Assembly: GCF_030733745.1 (NCBI RefSeq)
Contig: NZ_JASHIK010000004.1
Span: 124,001 to 188,000, forward strand
DNA from: Stappia sp. MMSF_3263
GTDB lineage: Bacteria; Pseudomonadota; Alphaproteobacteria; Rhizobiales; Stappiaceae
Direction of reading: 5' to 3'
DNA length: 64,000 bases
Below the pieces are notes generated by a model. It saw only the letters and a list, made by a program, of their open reading frames with translations. It did no database searches and was not told the DNA's origin. This document shows, piece after piece, positions 1-9,152 of this stretch. The position numbers and the translations under genes are program-made. Within the stretch, counting starts at the first letter, position 1; each line of letters starts with the position of its first letter.

Positions 1-1
1 G

Positions 2-550
2 CTGGCAGCCCGTGACATCGAGGTTCATCGGCTGGACCTGGTCGAATGCCCGGATCCCGATCATGCGGTTTTCGAGGCCGAATGCGGCAAGGGGACCTAT
101 GTCCGCGCCCTGGCGCGCGACATCGCGCGCCGGCTCGGCACCTGCGCCCATGTCGCGGAACTGCGGCGTCTTGTCGTTGGTCCCTTTGACGAGGCGGACA
201 TGATTCCGCTGGAAACTCTCGAAGAGTTGGGGCAATGTGCGCCCGGCGGGGGCCTCACCGGGGCCCACGCCGATTTTGTTTTGCCTGTTGCGACCGCGCT
301 GGACGACATCCCGGCGCTGGCCGTCAGCCGGCAGGACGCCGCCCGCCTCAGAAGAGGGCAGGGCGTTTTGCTGCGCGGGCGGGATGCCCCGGCGTCTACC
401 GGTCTCGTTTCAGTTACCACTCACGGAGAGTTGGTGGCGATCGGCGAGGTCGAGCGCGGGGAACTTCTGCCACGGCGCGTTTTCAATCTCGCGGAGGACA
501 CATCCACCGCGACCATCGTCGAAAGGACAACCGATGTCGATTACCGCTGA
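2..550 (+). CDS. truB: tRNA pseudouridine(55) synthase TruB, 3' part
   Basis: C-terminal part of the enzyme that makes pseudouridine 55 in the T-loop of tRNAs. The frame is open from base 2, so the 5' end lies outside the window; about 182 residues remain. The segment [20 protein letters not shown] is the typical TruB region, followed by the RRLVVGPF and LETL stretches of the C-terminal half; the catalytic Asp would be upstream and is not visible. The last 17 bases overlap the start of rpsO, consistent with the common rbfA-truB-rpsO-pnp arrangement and translational coupling. The family call is firm; only completeness is unknown. Confidence 0.93.
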   Translation: MAARDIEVHRLDLVECPDPDHAVFEAECGKGTYVRALARDIARRLGTCAHVAELRRLVVGPFDEADMIPLETLEELGQCAPGGGLTGAHADFVLPVATALDDIPALAVSRQDAARLRRGQGVLLRGRDAPASTGLVSVTTHGELVAIGEVERGELLPRRVFNLAEDTSTATIVERTTDVDYR

Positions 551-803
551 ACGCAAGGCGGAACTGATCAAGGAATATGCGATCAAGGAAGGTGACACGG
601 GGTCTGCCGATGTGCAGGTCGCGATCCTCACCGAGCGGATCGCCAACCTCACGGAACACTTCAAGGGTCATGGCAAGGACAACCACTCCCGCCGCGGCCT
701 CCTGAAGATGGTGAGCCTGCGCCGGTCGCTTCTCGATTACCTGAAGAAGACCGAAGAAGGCCGCTACCAGGACCTGATCAAGCGTCTCGGCCTGCGCCGC
801 TGA
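534..803 (+). CDS. rpsO: 30S ribosomal protein S15
   Basis: Small-subunit protein that binds the central domain of 16S rRNA early in 30S assembly. The 89-residue product has the family's exact usual length and its hallmarks: an N-terminal [12 protein letters not shown] start, [17 protein letters not shown], the [20 protein letters not shown] core and the C-terminal LIKRLGLRR. The ATG at 534 is chosen because it gives the canonical N terminus and follows an AAGGA-like ribosome site; it lies inside the end of truB. A strong hairpin follows the stop codon, and pnp lies about 260 bases further on. Confidence 0.98.
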   Translation: MSITAERKAELIKEYAIKEGDTGSADVQVAILTERIANLTEHFKGHGKDNHSRRGLLKMVSLRRSLLDYLKKTEEGRYQDLIKRLGLRR

Positions 804-812
804 CGACACGGC

Positions 813-840
813 AACGCGGCGTCCGAAAGGGCGCCGCGTT
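813..840 (+). terminator. Hairpin after rpsO (weak terminator or RNase III site)
   Basis: A perfect 9-bp stem, AACGCGGCG at 813-821 with CGCCGCGTT at 832-840, around a ten-base loop. There is no T-run after it, so termination is probably incomplete. In E. coli the rpsO-pnp gap carries hairpins cut by RNase III for pnp autocontrol; a similar role here is inference. Confidence 0.5.
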
Positions 841-1064
841 CGCGTATCCGCCGTCCGCAAAGGGGCGGCCGGGTGACGGTCATGGGGCAGGATAGCAGGT
901 GGCTTGCATGCCCGGCGAGAAGCCGGGCTCACGAGCTCCCCGCTGTCTTGCCCGTGGCGCGTCTCGTACCGGTGCGAGGGCATGGTGCCGCTCGTACCAC
1001 CCCATGGGAATGACCCGCGCGAGGCCATTTGGGCGCCGCGGGTGACCGAAAGCTAGGATAGAGC
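841..1064 (+). other. pnp leader region with hairpins
   Basis: Non-coding stretch between the rpsO hairpin and pnp. It holds a 6-bp stem CCCGGC/GCCGGG at 911-927 with a GAGAA loop, and a second stem at 963-978 (CTCGTAC with GTGCGAG, one G-T pair). These could be the double-stranded targets through which polynucleotide phosphorylase controls its own mRNA, as known in enterobacteria. I see no clear sigma-70 promoter in it. Confidence 0.4.
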
Positions 1065-3182
1065 ATGTTTGATATTCATCGCGTGGAAGTCGACTGGGGC
1101 GGACGCCCGCTGACGCTGGAGACGGGCAAGGTTGCCCGCCAGGCGGACGGCGCGGTTCTCGCGACCTATGGCGAGACCAAGGTGCTGGCCACCGTCGTCG
1201 CCGCCAAGGAGCCGAAGCCCGGCCAGGACTTCTTCCCGCTGACCGTGAACTACCAGGAAAAGGCCTATGCGGCCGGCAAGATCCCGGGTGGCTTCTTCAA
1301 GCGCGAGGGACGCCCCTCGGAGCATGAGACGCTGACCTCGCGCCTGATCGACCGTCCGATCCGCCCGCTCTTCGTCGATGGTTTCAAGTGCGACACCCAG
1401 GTGATCATCACCGTCCTGTCGCATGACATGGAAAACGCGCCGGACATTCTTGCCATGGTGGCGGCTTCCGCGGCCCTGACCATCTCCGGCATTCCCTTCA
1501 TGGGGCCGATCGGCGGCGCCCGCGTTGGCTACATCAACGGCGAGTATGTCCTCAATCCGCTGATCGACGACATGTCTGAATCCTCGCTCGACCTGATCGT
1601 TGCCGGCACCGGCGAAGCCGTGCTGATGGTCGAGTCCGAAGCCAAGGAACTGACCGAAGACGCCATGCTCGGCGCCGTCATGTTCGGCTTCAAGGGCTTC
1701 CAGACGGTGATCGACGCGATCATCAAGCTGGCCGAGACCGCGGCTCGCGCACCGCGTGAGGTGAACCTTCCGGATCATTCGGACCTGGCTGCGCGCATCA
1801 AGGCGCTGGCCGCCGACGACCTGACCGCTGCCTACGCGATCCGCGAGAAGAGCGAGCGCAAGGCCGCTGTCGACGCCGTCAAGGCCAAGGTCGTCGAGAC
1901 GCTGACCGCCGAAGCCGGCGACGCCGGCATCGACAAGGTCGTTGTTGGCGATCTCTTCAAGAAGGCCGAGGCCAGCATCGTGCGCGGCGCGATCCTCGAC
2001 AAGGGCGAGCGCATCGACGGTCGCGACCTGAAGACGGTCCGTCCGATCGTGTCGGAAGCGGGCATCCTGCCGCGCGCGCACGGTTCGGCGCTGTTCACCC
2101 GCGGCGAGACACAGTCGCTCGTCGTCGCGACGCTCGGCACGAACGACGACGAGCAGTTCGTCGATGCCCTGGAGGGGACCTACAAGTCCACCTTCATGCT
2201 GCATTACAACTTCCCGCCCTACTCGGTCGGCGAGACCGGCCGCACGGGTTCGCCGGGTCGCCGCGAGATCGGTCACGGCAAGCTCGCATGGCGCGCCGTG
2301 CACCCGCTGCTGCCGCCGCATCACGAGTTCCCCTACACGCTTCGGGTCGTGTCGGAGATCACCGAGTCGAACGGCTCGTCGTCGATGGCAACGGTTTGCG
2401 GCACTTCGCTGGCGCTGATGGACGCGGGCGTTCCGCTGAAGGCTCCGGTGGCGGGCATCGCCATGGGCCTGATCAAGGAGAACGACAAGTTCGCGGTCCT
2501 GTCCGACATTCTCGGCGACGAGGATCATCTCGGCGACATGGACTTCAAGGTCGCCGGTACGGGCGAGGGCATCACCTCGCTGCAGATGGACATCAAGATC
2601 GACGGCATCACCGAGGAGATCATGCGGGTTGCGCTCGATCAGGCGCGCGATGGCCGCATCCATATCCTCGGCGAAATGTCGAGCGCCCTGTCGGAGGCCC
2701 GCGCCGAGCTCGGCGAGCATGCCCCGCGCATCGAAGTGATGAAGATCCCGGTCGACAAGATCCGTGAAGTCATCGGCTCCGGCGGCAAGGTGATCCGCGA
2801 GATCGTCGAGAAGACCGGCGCCAAGGTCAACATCGAGGACGACGGCACCGTCAAGATCGCCTCCGCGGATGGCAAGGCGATCAAGGCAGCCGTGAACTGG
2901 ATCAACTCCATCGCCGCCGAGCCGGAAGTGGGCGTGGTCTACGAGGGACGTGTCGTCAAGACCGTCGACTTCGGCGCCTTCGTCAATTTCTTCGGCGCCA
3001 AGGACGGGCTGGTCCATATCTCGCAGCTCGCGCCGCAGAAGGTTGCCAAGACCACCGACGTGGTCAAGGAAGGCGACAAGGTCTGGGTCAAGCTGATGGG
3101 CTTCGACGAGCGCGGCAAGGTTCGCCTGTCGATGAAGGTCGTCGATCAGGAGACCGGCAAGGAAATCGCCTCCGAGGGCTGA
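1065..3182 (+). CDS. pnp: Polyribonucleotide nucleotidyltransferase (PNPase)
   Basis: Phosphorolytic 3'-5' exoribonuclease, the core of RNA decay complexes. The 705-residue product has the full family layout: a first RNase PH domain (about 10-145), a helical linker, a second RNase PH domain (about 315-460) with the FTRGETQSL and GRREIGHG active-site stretches, a KH domain with the GSGG loop in [12 protein letters not shown] (about 565-578), and an S1 domain (about 620-690) ending in RVRLSMK-type sequence (here KVRLSMK). The ATG at 1065 follows AGGATAG and gives the typical [14 protein letters not shown] start. A strong terminator closes the unit. Confidence 0.98.
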   Translation: MFDIHRVEVDWGGRPLTLETGKVARQADGAVLATYGETKVLATVVAAKEPKPGQDFFPLTVNYQEKAYAAGKIPGGFFKREGRPSEHETLTSRLIDRPIRPLFVDGFKCDTQVIITVLSHDMENAPDILAMVAASAALTISGIPFMGPIGGARVGYINGEYVLNPLIDDMSESSLDLIVAGTGEAVLMVESEAKELTEDAMLGAVMFGFKGFQTVIDAIIKLAETAARAPREVNLPDHSDLAARIKALAADDLTAAYAIREKSERKAAVDAVKAKVVETLTAEAGDAGIDKVVVGDLFKKAEASIVRGAILDKGERIDGRDLKTVRPIVSEAGILPRAHGSALFTRGETQSLVVATLGTNDDEQFVDALEGTYKSTFMLHYNFPPYSVGETGRTGSPGRREIGHGKLAWRAVHPLLPPHHEFPYTLRVVSEITESNGSSSMATVCGTSLALMDAGVPLKAPVAGIAMGLIKENDKFAVLSDILGDEDHLGDMDFKVAGTGEGITSLQMDIKIDGITEEIMRVALDQARDGRIHILGEMSSALSEARAELGEHAPRIEVMKIPVDKIREVIGSGGKVIREIVEKTGAKVNIEDDGTVKIASADGKAIKAAVNWINSIAAEPEVGVVYEGRVVKTVDFGAFVNFFGAKDGLVHISQLAPQKVAKTTDVVKEGDKVWVKLMGFDERGKVRLSMKVVDQETGKEIASEG

Positions 3183-3250
3183 CGTCCCGGGAGGGCCGGC
3201 TCCGGGCCGGACGCCGAGACATCCTGAAAACGGAACAAGACAGGACGGGC

Positions 3251-3284
3251 CGGGCCGGGGCAATCCCCGGCCCGTTTTCTTTTG
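3251..3284 (+). terminator. Rho-independent terminator after pnp
   Basis: A perfect 10-bp GC stem, CGGGCCGGGG at 3251-3260 and CCCCGGCCCG at 3265-3274, with a CAAT tetraloop and then TTTTCTTTT. It ends the truB-rpsO-pnp unit ahead of the convergent gene at 3335. Confidence 0.93.
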
Positions 3285-3334
3285 TGGACGCGACTGCGGA
3301 GGCGTGCCGGTTGCCGGGGACGGCGTCGGGCGTG

Positions 3335-6097
3335 TCAGGCGGTTCCGGCAACCGGTGTGCCGGTTTCGCCATGCGCGCCGAGAAATCCCTGGAACTGCTC
3401 GTCGGGCATCGGGCGGCCGAGGTGGAAGCCCTGGATCTGCGTGCAACCGAGATTGCCGAGAAGCCGGCACTGGCCTTCGGTCTCGACGCCTTCCGCGATC
3501 ACGGTGATGCCGAGGCTGGCCGCCATGACGACGATCGCCTCGACCAGCGCGAGGTCGTCGCGGTCGGTTTCCAGATCGCGAATGAAGGACCGGTCGATCT
3601 TCAAGGTGTCGATCGGGAAGCGCTTCAGGTTGCTGAGCGAGGAGAACCCCGTTCCGAAATCGTCGAGCGACAGCCGGATGCCCAGGCTGCGGATGGCATG
3701 CAGCGTCTCGATCGGATCGCTGCCGGTTTCGTCGAACATGACGCTTTCGGTGATTTCCAGATGCAGGCGGTCGGGCGGCATCCCGGTGCGCGCCAGCGTA
3801 TCGCGCACCAGATCGATGAACCGCTCGTCACGGCACTGGCGCGGCGAGACGTTGACGCTGATTGTCGGCAGGTCCAGTCCCTTGGCGATGCAGCGCTGAT
3901 AGAACAGGCAGGCTTCCTCGAGGACGAAGGCGCCAAGGGGAACGATCAGGCCGGTGTTCTCGGCGATCGGGATGAAATCGGCGGGTGAGATCGCCCCGCG
4001 CTCAGGATCGTGCCAGCGCACCAGCGCCTCGCAGCCCGACACGATGTTGCGACCGATATCGATCACCGGCTGGAAGTTCAGCGTGAGCTGGCGCTTTTCG
4101 AGCGCGCGCCGCAGCGAACTTTCCAGCTCCAGCGCCCGGGCGACATGCTCGTTCATATGGGCGGAGAAGAAGCGCAGCTTGTTCCCGCCTTCCGCCTTGG
4201 CATGGTACATGGCGGTATCGGCCTGGCGGAGCAGCAACTCGTCATCGTTTCCGTCGGCGGGGAAGACGGTGATGCCTATGCTGGCCGTCGAGAAGACCTC
4301 CACATTGCCGCCGACCACCAGCGGGCGCGACAGTTCCTCCAGGACGCGCGCCGCGGCGATCTCGACGTCGAAGACGCTGCGCGTGTTGCTGAGGATGACG
4401 GCAAACTCGTCGCCGCCCAGGCGGGCAACCGTGTCATTGTCGTCGAGCACCGATCCGATACGGGTTGCGGTGGCCTTGATGAGCTGGTCGCCGGTGCTGT
4501 GGCCAAGGCTGTCGTTGATGTTCTTGAACCGGTCGAGATCCAGGAACAGGAGCGCGACGATGTGGCCTTCCCACTGCGCCCGCGACATGGCCTGCACCAG
4601 CCGGTCGCGGAACAGGTTGCGATTGGGCAGTCCCGTCAGTGTGTCGAAATTCGCCTGTCGGACAATCAGCTCTTCCTGGCGCTTGCGCTCCGAGATGTCG
4701 CTGATCGTCGCGTAATAGGCATCGACGCCGTTCCAGCGGGTCTGGCGCAGATGAACCTCAACCCAGACGCGCGCGCTGTCCGTGGCGATTGCCTTGACCT
4801 CGTAGACATCGGGCGCGGATGCCCCGGATTCGCGCGCCTTGTTGTACGAGAACATTCTGTCGTGCTCTTCGGGAGCGAACAGGTTGATAACAGGTTGGCC
4901 GATCACCTTGTGGCGGTCGTCGATGCTGTAGCCAAGGATCCGCAACAAGGAGTCGTTGACATAAAGAACCTTCAGGTTCGCGTGGATGATGACGCCTTGC
5001 AGGGATTCATCGATCAACGCGCGGAACTGCGCATCGGTTTCCTTCAGATCCTGGAAGGCTTCCTGCAGGGTGGCGCCCAGGGCATTGAACTCGCGCACCT
5101 TGCCTGGCCGGTATGTGAGGTCGGAGGTGTCGCTGCGAATCTTGTTGGCGTAGCCGACGAGCCGTTGCAGGGCAGGACTGGTGAAGCGGTGCAGGGCATA
5201 GGCGCCCAGCACCGAGCCGGCGAGCACATAGAGAAGAAAGGGCGTGAACAGCGTCCGGTAGGTGTCCTGGATGTTTTCAATCGTTTCGCCGGGATGGTCG
5301 CTGACGAGGTGGATTTCCGGTCCGTCCATGCTGCCGGTAAGGCTCGACTGGACAAGGAGCCTGTCGTCGACCAGCACGTGGGATCCATCGGCGAAACTGT
5401 CATGCAGCTCTTCCAGGTCCACCTGCGTTCGAATCATGCCGACGCTGGCAACCACATGATTGCCCTGGAGCAGCGCCAGGCTTTCCGTGTCGAGCGCCTG
5501 AACCATGTCCGAGAGAATGAACATGCTGTCGTTCAGCACATATCCGCCAGCCAATGTGCCGAGAACCCGCCCGTCGAGCTCGTCGATAATGGGAATGGCC
5601 TCGACGGCGAGCAGCAGGGGGATGCCGTCGCGCCCGGAATCTCCCATATGCAGGCGCCAGGTGCCGGTGGGCAAGCGTGCCCGCTCGCCCGCCGGAAGGA
5701 CGGCACCCAGGTCGTAGATCGACGAGCCGGCATCGATCCAGCCGGGCATTCCGGCGCGGTCGATGACGAGCAGTTCGAACTGGGCCCCGACCGGTTGCTC
5801 GGCGGCATCGGCGAGGATCTGGCGAACCAGCTTGTCATTGCCGGATGCGATACCGCGGCGCAGGGCCGAATTGTCGGCGAGAGCGCGCAGATGGGTATCG
5901 AGCCGGACGAGCGACTGGTTGAACACCAGCCGGGCAAGCATGCCTTCCTTGCGGGCGAAACGTTCCAGTTCCCGGTCGGCGATCGACAGGCTGCCGATAT
6001 AGCTGATCGCGAAAAGCGCGGCCGACGTCGTCAGCAGGGCAACTGCGAAGAGCCCCAGCACGAACCTGTTGAAACTGAAATCGTTTGTTCGCCTCAT
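3335..6097 (-). CDS. LuxQ-like sensor with PAS-GGDEF-EAL output
   Basis: Inner-membrane protein of 920 residues, predicted to make and/or break cyclic-di-GMP. Order: TM1 (about 12-34), periplasmic domain (about 36-283), TM2 (about 284-302), a linker, PAS (about 355-470), GGDEF (about 482-640; GGDEF at 561-565), EAL (about 655-905; E690-A-L). The EAL domain keeps N749, E781, D812-D813, K833, E869 and Q889, so phosphodiesterase activity is expected. The GGDEF motif is intact, but the feedback I-site position reads D552-D-N-D instead of RxxD. The periplasmic part and the REFNALGATLQEAFQDL juxtamembrane stretch resemble Vibrio LuxQ as I remember it (for example IPIIDELDGRVLG followed by a VLND stretch). 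Its ATG overlaps the stop of the luxP-like gene in an ATGA, so the two are translationally coupled. Cyclase versus esterase balance cannot be told from sequence. Confidence 0.9.
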   Translation of the reverse strand: MRRTNDFSFNRFVLGLFAVALLTTSAALFAISYIGSLSIADRELERFARKEGMLARLVFNQSLVRLDTHLRALADNSALRRGIASGNDKLVRQILADAAEQPVGAQFELLVIDRAGMPGWIDAGSSIYDLGAVLPAGERARLPTGTWRLHMGDSGRDGIPLLLAVEAIPIIDELDGRVLGTLAGGYVLNDSMFILSDMVQALDTESLALLQGNHVVASVGMIRTQVDLEELHDSFADGSHVLVDDRLLVQSSLTGSMDGPEIHLVSDHPGETIENIQDTYRTLFTPFLLYVLAGSVLGAYALHRFTSPALQRLVGYANKIRSDTSDLTYRPGKVREFNALGATLQEAFQDLKETDAQFRALIDESLQGVIIHANLKVLYVNDSLLRILGYSIDDRHKVIGQPVINLFAPEEHDRMFSYNKARESGASAPDVYEVKAIATDSARVWVEVHLRQTRWNGVDAYYATISDISERKRQEELIVRQANFDTLTGLPNRNLFRDRLVQAMSRAQWEGHIVALLFLDLDRFKNINDSLGHSTGDQLIKATATRIGSVLDDNDTVARLGGDEFAVILSNTRSVFDVEIAAARVLEELSRPLVVGGNVEVFSTASIGITVFPADGNDDELLLRQADTAMYHAKAEGGNKLRFFSAHMNEHVARALELESSLRRALEKRQLTLNFQPVIDIGRNIVSGCEALVRWHDPERGAISPADFIPIAENTGLIVPLGAFVLEEACLFYQRCIAKGLDLPTISVNVSPRQCRDERFIDLVRDTLARTGMPPDRLHLEITESVMFDETGSDPIETLHAIRSLGIRLSLDDFGTGFSSLSNLKRFPIDTLKIDRSFIRDLETDRDDLALVEAIVVMAASLGITVIAEGVETEGQCRLLGNLGCTQIQGFHLGRPMPDEQFQGFLGAHGETGTPVAGTA

Positions 6098-7221
6098 CGG
6101 GAGTAGCGGAAAGCCCTCCTTTTCAACGCCTCGATCCGGGCCCGGTCATGATCGGCGGGAACCAGCTCGAACGCGCCTGAATAGACCAGCGGCACGTCGT
6201 TGCCGCGCCCCTGCTGGTCGAGGGAGATGGCTTCCGCTATGGCAACGCCGTTGTCGTCGTTCATGCGCATCACGGTGGCCGAAAGGCGTCCGTTCTCGAG
6301 CAACTCCAGTTCGGCGCTGCCACCGCCCCAGCCATTGGTCGAGACATTGCCGACCAGTCCCATTTCGGCGATGGCGTCGCTGACACCCAGGGCGATATCG
6401 GTCGAGCAGGAGAAGATGAAGCCTATATCGGGTTGCCGCGCCAGCAGCGTCATGGCTGCTTCACGTGCCTTTGCGCGGTCGAAGCCGACATAATACGAGG
6501 CGACGAGCCGTTTGCGCGAGCGCTCGACCATTGCGAGCCGGAAGGGCTCGCCACGTGCCTGGCTGACCAGGCCTTTCGGGCCGTAGAAGATCGCGTAGGG
6601 CTCGGCCTGGGGGCGCGTGTGGAGAATGTGCTCGGCGAGAAGCCGGGTGCCCGATGCATGGTCGAAGCCGACATAGAGAAACGGTTGTTCGCTTCCCCAT
6701 CTGCGCAGCGGTGTGGTGATGTTCTGCAGGATCACCTTGGGCCGCTCGCGGGCAATCAGGCGTTCGACGATGACGCGATGGCGCAGGGCGTCGAGGGTGA
6801 AGACGAGATAGTCGGGGTCGGACTTGAGCGCCTCCGCCACCTGCCGGGTCTGCTCCTGGATTTCCTGGCCGGGCTGGGTGAACTGCGACGTGATTTCGTA
6901 GCTGATGCCGAGTTCGTCGAGTCGCGCCTCGAGCGCAACAATGCTCCGTCGCCAGTAGTCGGAGGCCTGGATTGCCGGATAGACGATGGCGATCCGCACG
7001 GGATCGTCAGGCGCATCGATCGGCATCGCGGCATTCGCAACCCGGTCGGAGAAGCGCTCGGTGAGGGCGCGCTGTTCGGGCTGATTCTCGAAAAGTTCGG
7101 AAAGACTCCAGTACTCGTCGGGTGTTTCACGGCCGAGTTCAGCTCTCGCGGATCCTGCAACAAGCAGCGCCACCATCAGTAAAAGGCATGCCGGAATGTT
7201 GTTTCGGTCGTTTCTCACCAT
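6094..7221 (-). CDS. luxP: LuxP-type autoinducer-2 binding periplasmic protein
   Basis: Predicted periplasmic receptor for AI-2 (375 residues). The signal peptide runs to about A27 (cleavage after SARA). It is a two-lobed sugar-binding-protein fold closely matching Vibrio LuxP: ASDYWRRS, LQNITTP, QPFLYVGFDHA, CSTDIALG, NGWGGGSAEL, TVMRMNDD and a C-terminal ALKRRAFRYS. The residues that contact AI-2 in V. harveyi LuxP (as I recall Q77, S79, W82, N159, R215, T266, D267, W289, R310) are all present here as Q85, S87, W90, N167, R223, T274, D275, W298 and R319. Start 7221 is chosen for the signal peptide; the frame stays open to 7995 but that part is only the antisense of dapB. Its stop overlaps the start of the GGDEF-EAL gene, its likely partner. 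A related sugar ligand is possible but less likely given the full contact set. Confidence 0.88.
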   Translation of the reverse strand: MVRNDRNNIPACLLLMVALLVAGSARAELGRETPDEYWSLSELFENQPEQRALTERFSDRVANAAMPIDAPDDPVRIAIVYPAIQASDYWRRSIVALEARLDELGISYEITSQFTQPGQEIQEQTRQVAEALKSDPDYLVFTLDALRHRVIVERLIARERPKVILQNITTPLRRWGSEQPFLYVGFDHASGTRLLAEHILHTRPQAEPYAIFYGPKGLVSQARGEPFRLAMVERSRKRLVASYYVGFDRAKAREAAMTLLARQPDIGFIFSCSTDIALGVSDAIAEMGLVGNVSTNGWGGGSAELELLENGRLSATVMRMNDDNGVAIAEAISLDQQGRGNDVPLVYSGAFELVPADHDRARIEALKRRAFRYSR

Positions 7222-7543
7222 TCCATTCCGAGGTTGAAGACCGCCTTGCGAAGTCTGGATGATTGCCGGTTCACTTTCAAGAGAACAGTATCCAGTTGAT
7301 AAAGAATGAAAAATCGCCCCAGCATGGTACCTGTTGAAAATTACAAGGAGCGTTCGCACTCCACTGGAGACCAACGCACGGATTCGCGCAAGCACGCTTG
7401 ATGTCACTGCTATGTCTTCCCGGGTGTCCGGGAGCCGACAGGAGACAGGGCCATGTGGCGACGCGTTGCAGGCCGGCGTCAACCTGCTATACCGCCCATG
7501 ATGCGGGAAGCAGAGGACTGCGACAAGCGATGGAGTTGTGGAG
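7222..7543. other. Divergent intergenic region between luxP-like gene and dapB
   Basis: About 320 bases without a gene, AT-richer than the surroundings near 7290-7345. It holds a perfect odd palindrome CTCCA-C-TGGAG at 7359-7369 and a 6-bp hairpin TCCCGG/CCGGGA at 7418-7433 with a GTGT loop. A rightward promoter candidate for dapB is listed separately. For the leftward luxP transcript I find only a TGTAAT-like -10 (reverse strand, 7340-7345) without a convincing -35. The palindrome is a possible operator. Confidence 0.5.
7466..7493 (+). promoter_or_regulatory. Candidate sigma-70 promoter for dapB
   Basis: TTGCAG at 7466-7471 and TATACC at 7488-7493, 16 bases apart, about 50 bases before the dapB start codon. 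Pattern match only. Confidence 0.4.
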
Positions 7544-8356
7544 ATGACGGCGATGCGGCTGGCGGTTGTCGGTGCGGCGGGACGCATGGGCGGGGCGCTG
7601 ATCCGGGCCATCGCGCAGATTGACGGGGTCGTACTGTCGGGTGCCGTCGAACGGCTGGGCGCTCCGGATATGGGCAGGGACGCCGGTGAGGTTGCGGGGC
7701 TTCCGAAAAACGGAGTGCCGATCACCGACGACGCGCTGGCGGTGTTCGCAGCCGCCGACGGGGTGCTTGATTTCACCGCGCCCGCGGCAACCCGCCAGTT
7801 CGCCGAGCTTGCCGCCCAGGCACGCATCGTCCATGTGATCGGCACGACCGGCATGAGTGACGACGACGTGGAGGCGATCCGTCCCGCTGCCCGCCATGCG
7901 CGGATCGTCAAGTCGGGCAACATGAGCCTCGGCGTCAATCTTCTGGCGGCGCTGGTGCGGCAGGCGGCCGCCGCGCTCGACGAGGATTTCGACATCGAGG
8001 TGCTGGAGATGCACCACCGTCACAAGGTCGACGCCCCTTCCGGCACGGCGCTGCTGCTGGGCGAGGCCGCCGCCGAAGGGCGCGGCATCGACCTGGCCAC
8101 GCGCAGCGTGCGCTCGCGCGACGGCATCACCGGCGAGCGGCCGCGCGGCGACATCGGGTTTGCCGCCCTGCGCGGCGGCTCCGTCATCGGTGACCACAGC
8201 GTCGTCCTTGCCGGTCCGCTCGAGACCGTGACGCTCTCGCATCACGCGCAGGATCGTCAGATCTTCGCGCGCGGCGCGATCAAGGCCGCCCTGTGGGCGC
8301 GCGATCGCAAGCCCGGCCTCTACTCCATGGACGATGTTCTGGGCCTCAAGGCTTGA
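7544..8356 (+). CDS. dapB: 4-hydroxy-tetrahydrodipicolinate reductase
   Basis: NAD(P)H-dependent reductase of the diaminopimelate/lysine pathway (270 residues), cytoplasmic homotetramer. The N-terminal nucleotide-binding loop is GAAGRMGG, the conserved GTTGMS stretch is present, and the catalytic segment [15 protein letters not shown] carries the His pair and Lys of the family. Three starts are possible (GTG 7538, ATG 7544, ATG 7553); 7544 gives MTAMRL, matching the usual rhizobial MSDMRL-type start, and has GGAG eight bases upstream. gpmA follows 55 bases downstream and may be cotranscribed. Confidence 0.96.
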   Translation: MTAMRLAVVGAAGRMGGALIRAIAQIDGVVLSGAVERLGAPDMGRDAGEVAGLPKNGVPITDDALAVFAAADGVLDFTAPAATRQFAELAAQARIVHVIGTTGMSDDDVEAIRPAARHARIVKSGNMSLGVNLLAALVRQAAAALDEDFDIEVLEMHHRHKVDAPSGTALLLGEAAAEGRGIDLATRSVRSRDGITGERPRGDIGFAALRGGSVIGDHSVVLAGPLETVTLSHHAQDRQIFARGAIKAALWARDRKPGLYSMDDVLGLKA

Positions 8357-8411
8357 GATATTCCGCTGCCCGTGCCATCTGGCTGAACCCCCATCTGGAG
8401 AAATTCACGTC

Positions 8412-9032
8412 ATGGAACACCTCCTTGTGCTCGTCCGCCATGGGCAAAGCGAATGGAACCTCAAGAACCTGTTCACCGGCTGGAAGGACCCCGGCCTGAC
8501 CGAACAGGGGGTGGCCGAGGCGCGTGCGGCCGGAGCAAAGCTCAGGGACCTGAAGCTGGCCTTCGACATGGCCTACACGTCCGACCTGACCCGCGCGCAG
8601 CACACGCTGGGCCTGATCCTCAAGGAGCTTGGCCAGGAAGGACTCGAGACGGTTCGCGACCAGGCGCTGAACGAGCGTGACTACGGCGACCTGACGGGCA
8701 TGAACAAGGACGAGGCGCGGGAGAAGTTCGGCGAGGAGCAGGTTCATGTCTGGCGCCGCTCGTTCGACGTGCCGCCCCCGGGAGGCGAAAGCCTGAAGAT
8801 GACGGCGGAACGCGTGTTGCCCTACTACCGCTCCGAGATCCTGCCGCAGGTCATTTCCGGCAAGCGCGTGATCGTTGCCGCGCACGGCAATTCGTTGCGT
8901 GCGCTGGTGATGGAACTGGAAGGCCTGACGCCCGAGCAGATCCTCCAGCGGGAACTGGCGACCGGCGCTCCGATCGTCTATCGGCTCACCGACGAAGGCA
9001 CGGTTGCCTCCGTTCAGGATCTTGCCGACTGA
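8412..9032 (+). CDS. gpmA: 2,3-bisphosphoglycerate-dependent phosphoglycerate mutase
   Basis: Glycolytic enzyme interconverting 3- and 2-phosphoglycerate (206 residues, the short length usual in alphaproteobacteria). The catalytic motif [10 protein letters not shown] lies at the N terminus, the [10 protein letters not shown] arginine stretch and ERDYGDLTG follow, and the second catalytic His sits in [11 protein letters not shown]. The open frame extends upstream to 8334, but ATG 8412 puts the RHG motif at residues 9-11 as in relatives and has TGGAGA upstream. It converges with the kinase gene at 9153 across a shared terminator. Confidence 0.96.
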   Translation: MEHLLVLVRHGQSEWNLKNLFTGWKDPGLTEQGVAEARAAGAKLRDLKLAFDMAYTSDLTRAQHTLGLILKELGQEGLETVRDQALNERDYGDLTGMNKDEAREKFGEEQVHVWRRSFDVPPPGGESLKMTAERVLPYYRSEILPQVISGKRVIVAAHGNSLRALVMELEGLTPEQILQRELATGAPIVYRLTDEGTVASVQDLAD

Positions 9033-9090
9033 GCGGTTCCATCTGGCGGGCATCCTTCCTGCCGTCGGCCGGAAATGGATGAGAACAATG

Positions 9091-9130
9091 AAAAAGGGGC
9101 GCGAACCGACAGTGGTCCGCGCCCCTCTTC
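9091..9130. terminator. Bidirectional terminator between gpmA and the PfkB kinase
   Basis: GGGGCGCG at 9096-9103 pairs with CGCGCCCC at 9118-9125, with an inner ACC/GGT pairing. On the minus strand the stem is followed by a run of five T, so it is strongest for the leftward kinase operon; the plus side has only TCTTCT. Confidence 0.85.
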
Positions 9131-9152
9131 TGCTGAAGCGATCCGGGTCTTT

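Noticed and set aside
1053-3470. 805-residue open frame opposite pnp.
   Set aside because: Antisense shadow of a high-GC coding gene; the protein is repetitive Arg/Leu/Asp-rich and the plus-strand pnp is certain.
7222-7995. Upstream extension of the luxP-like open frame on the minus strand to 633 residues.
   Set aside because: The extra part is antisense to dapB, and a signal peptide begins at 7221; the short form is the gene.
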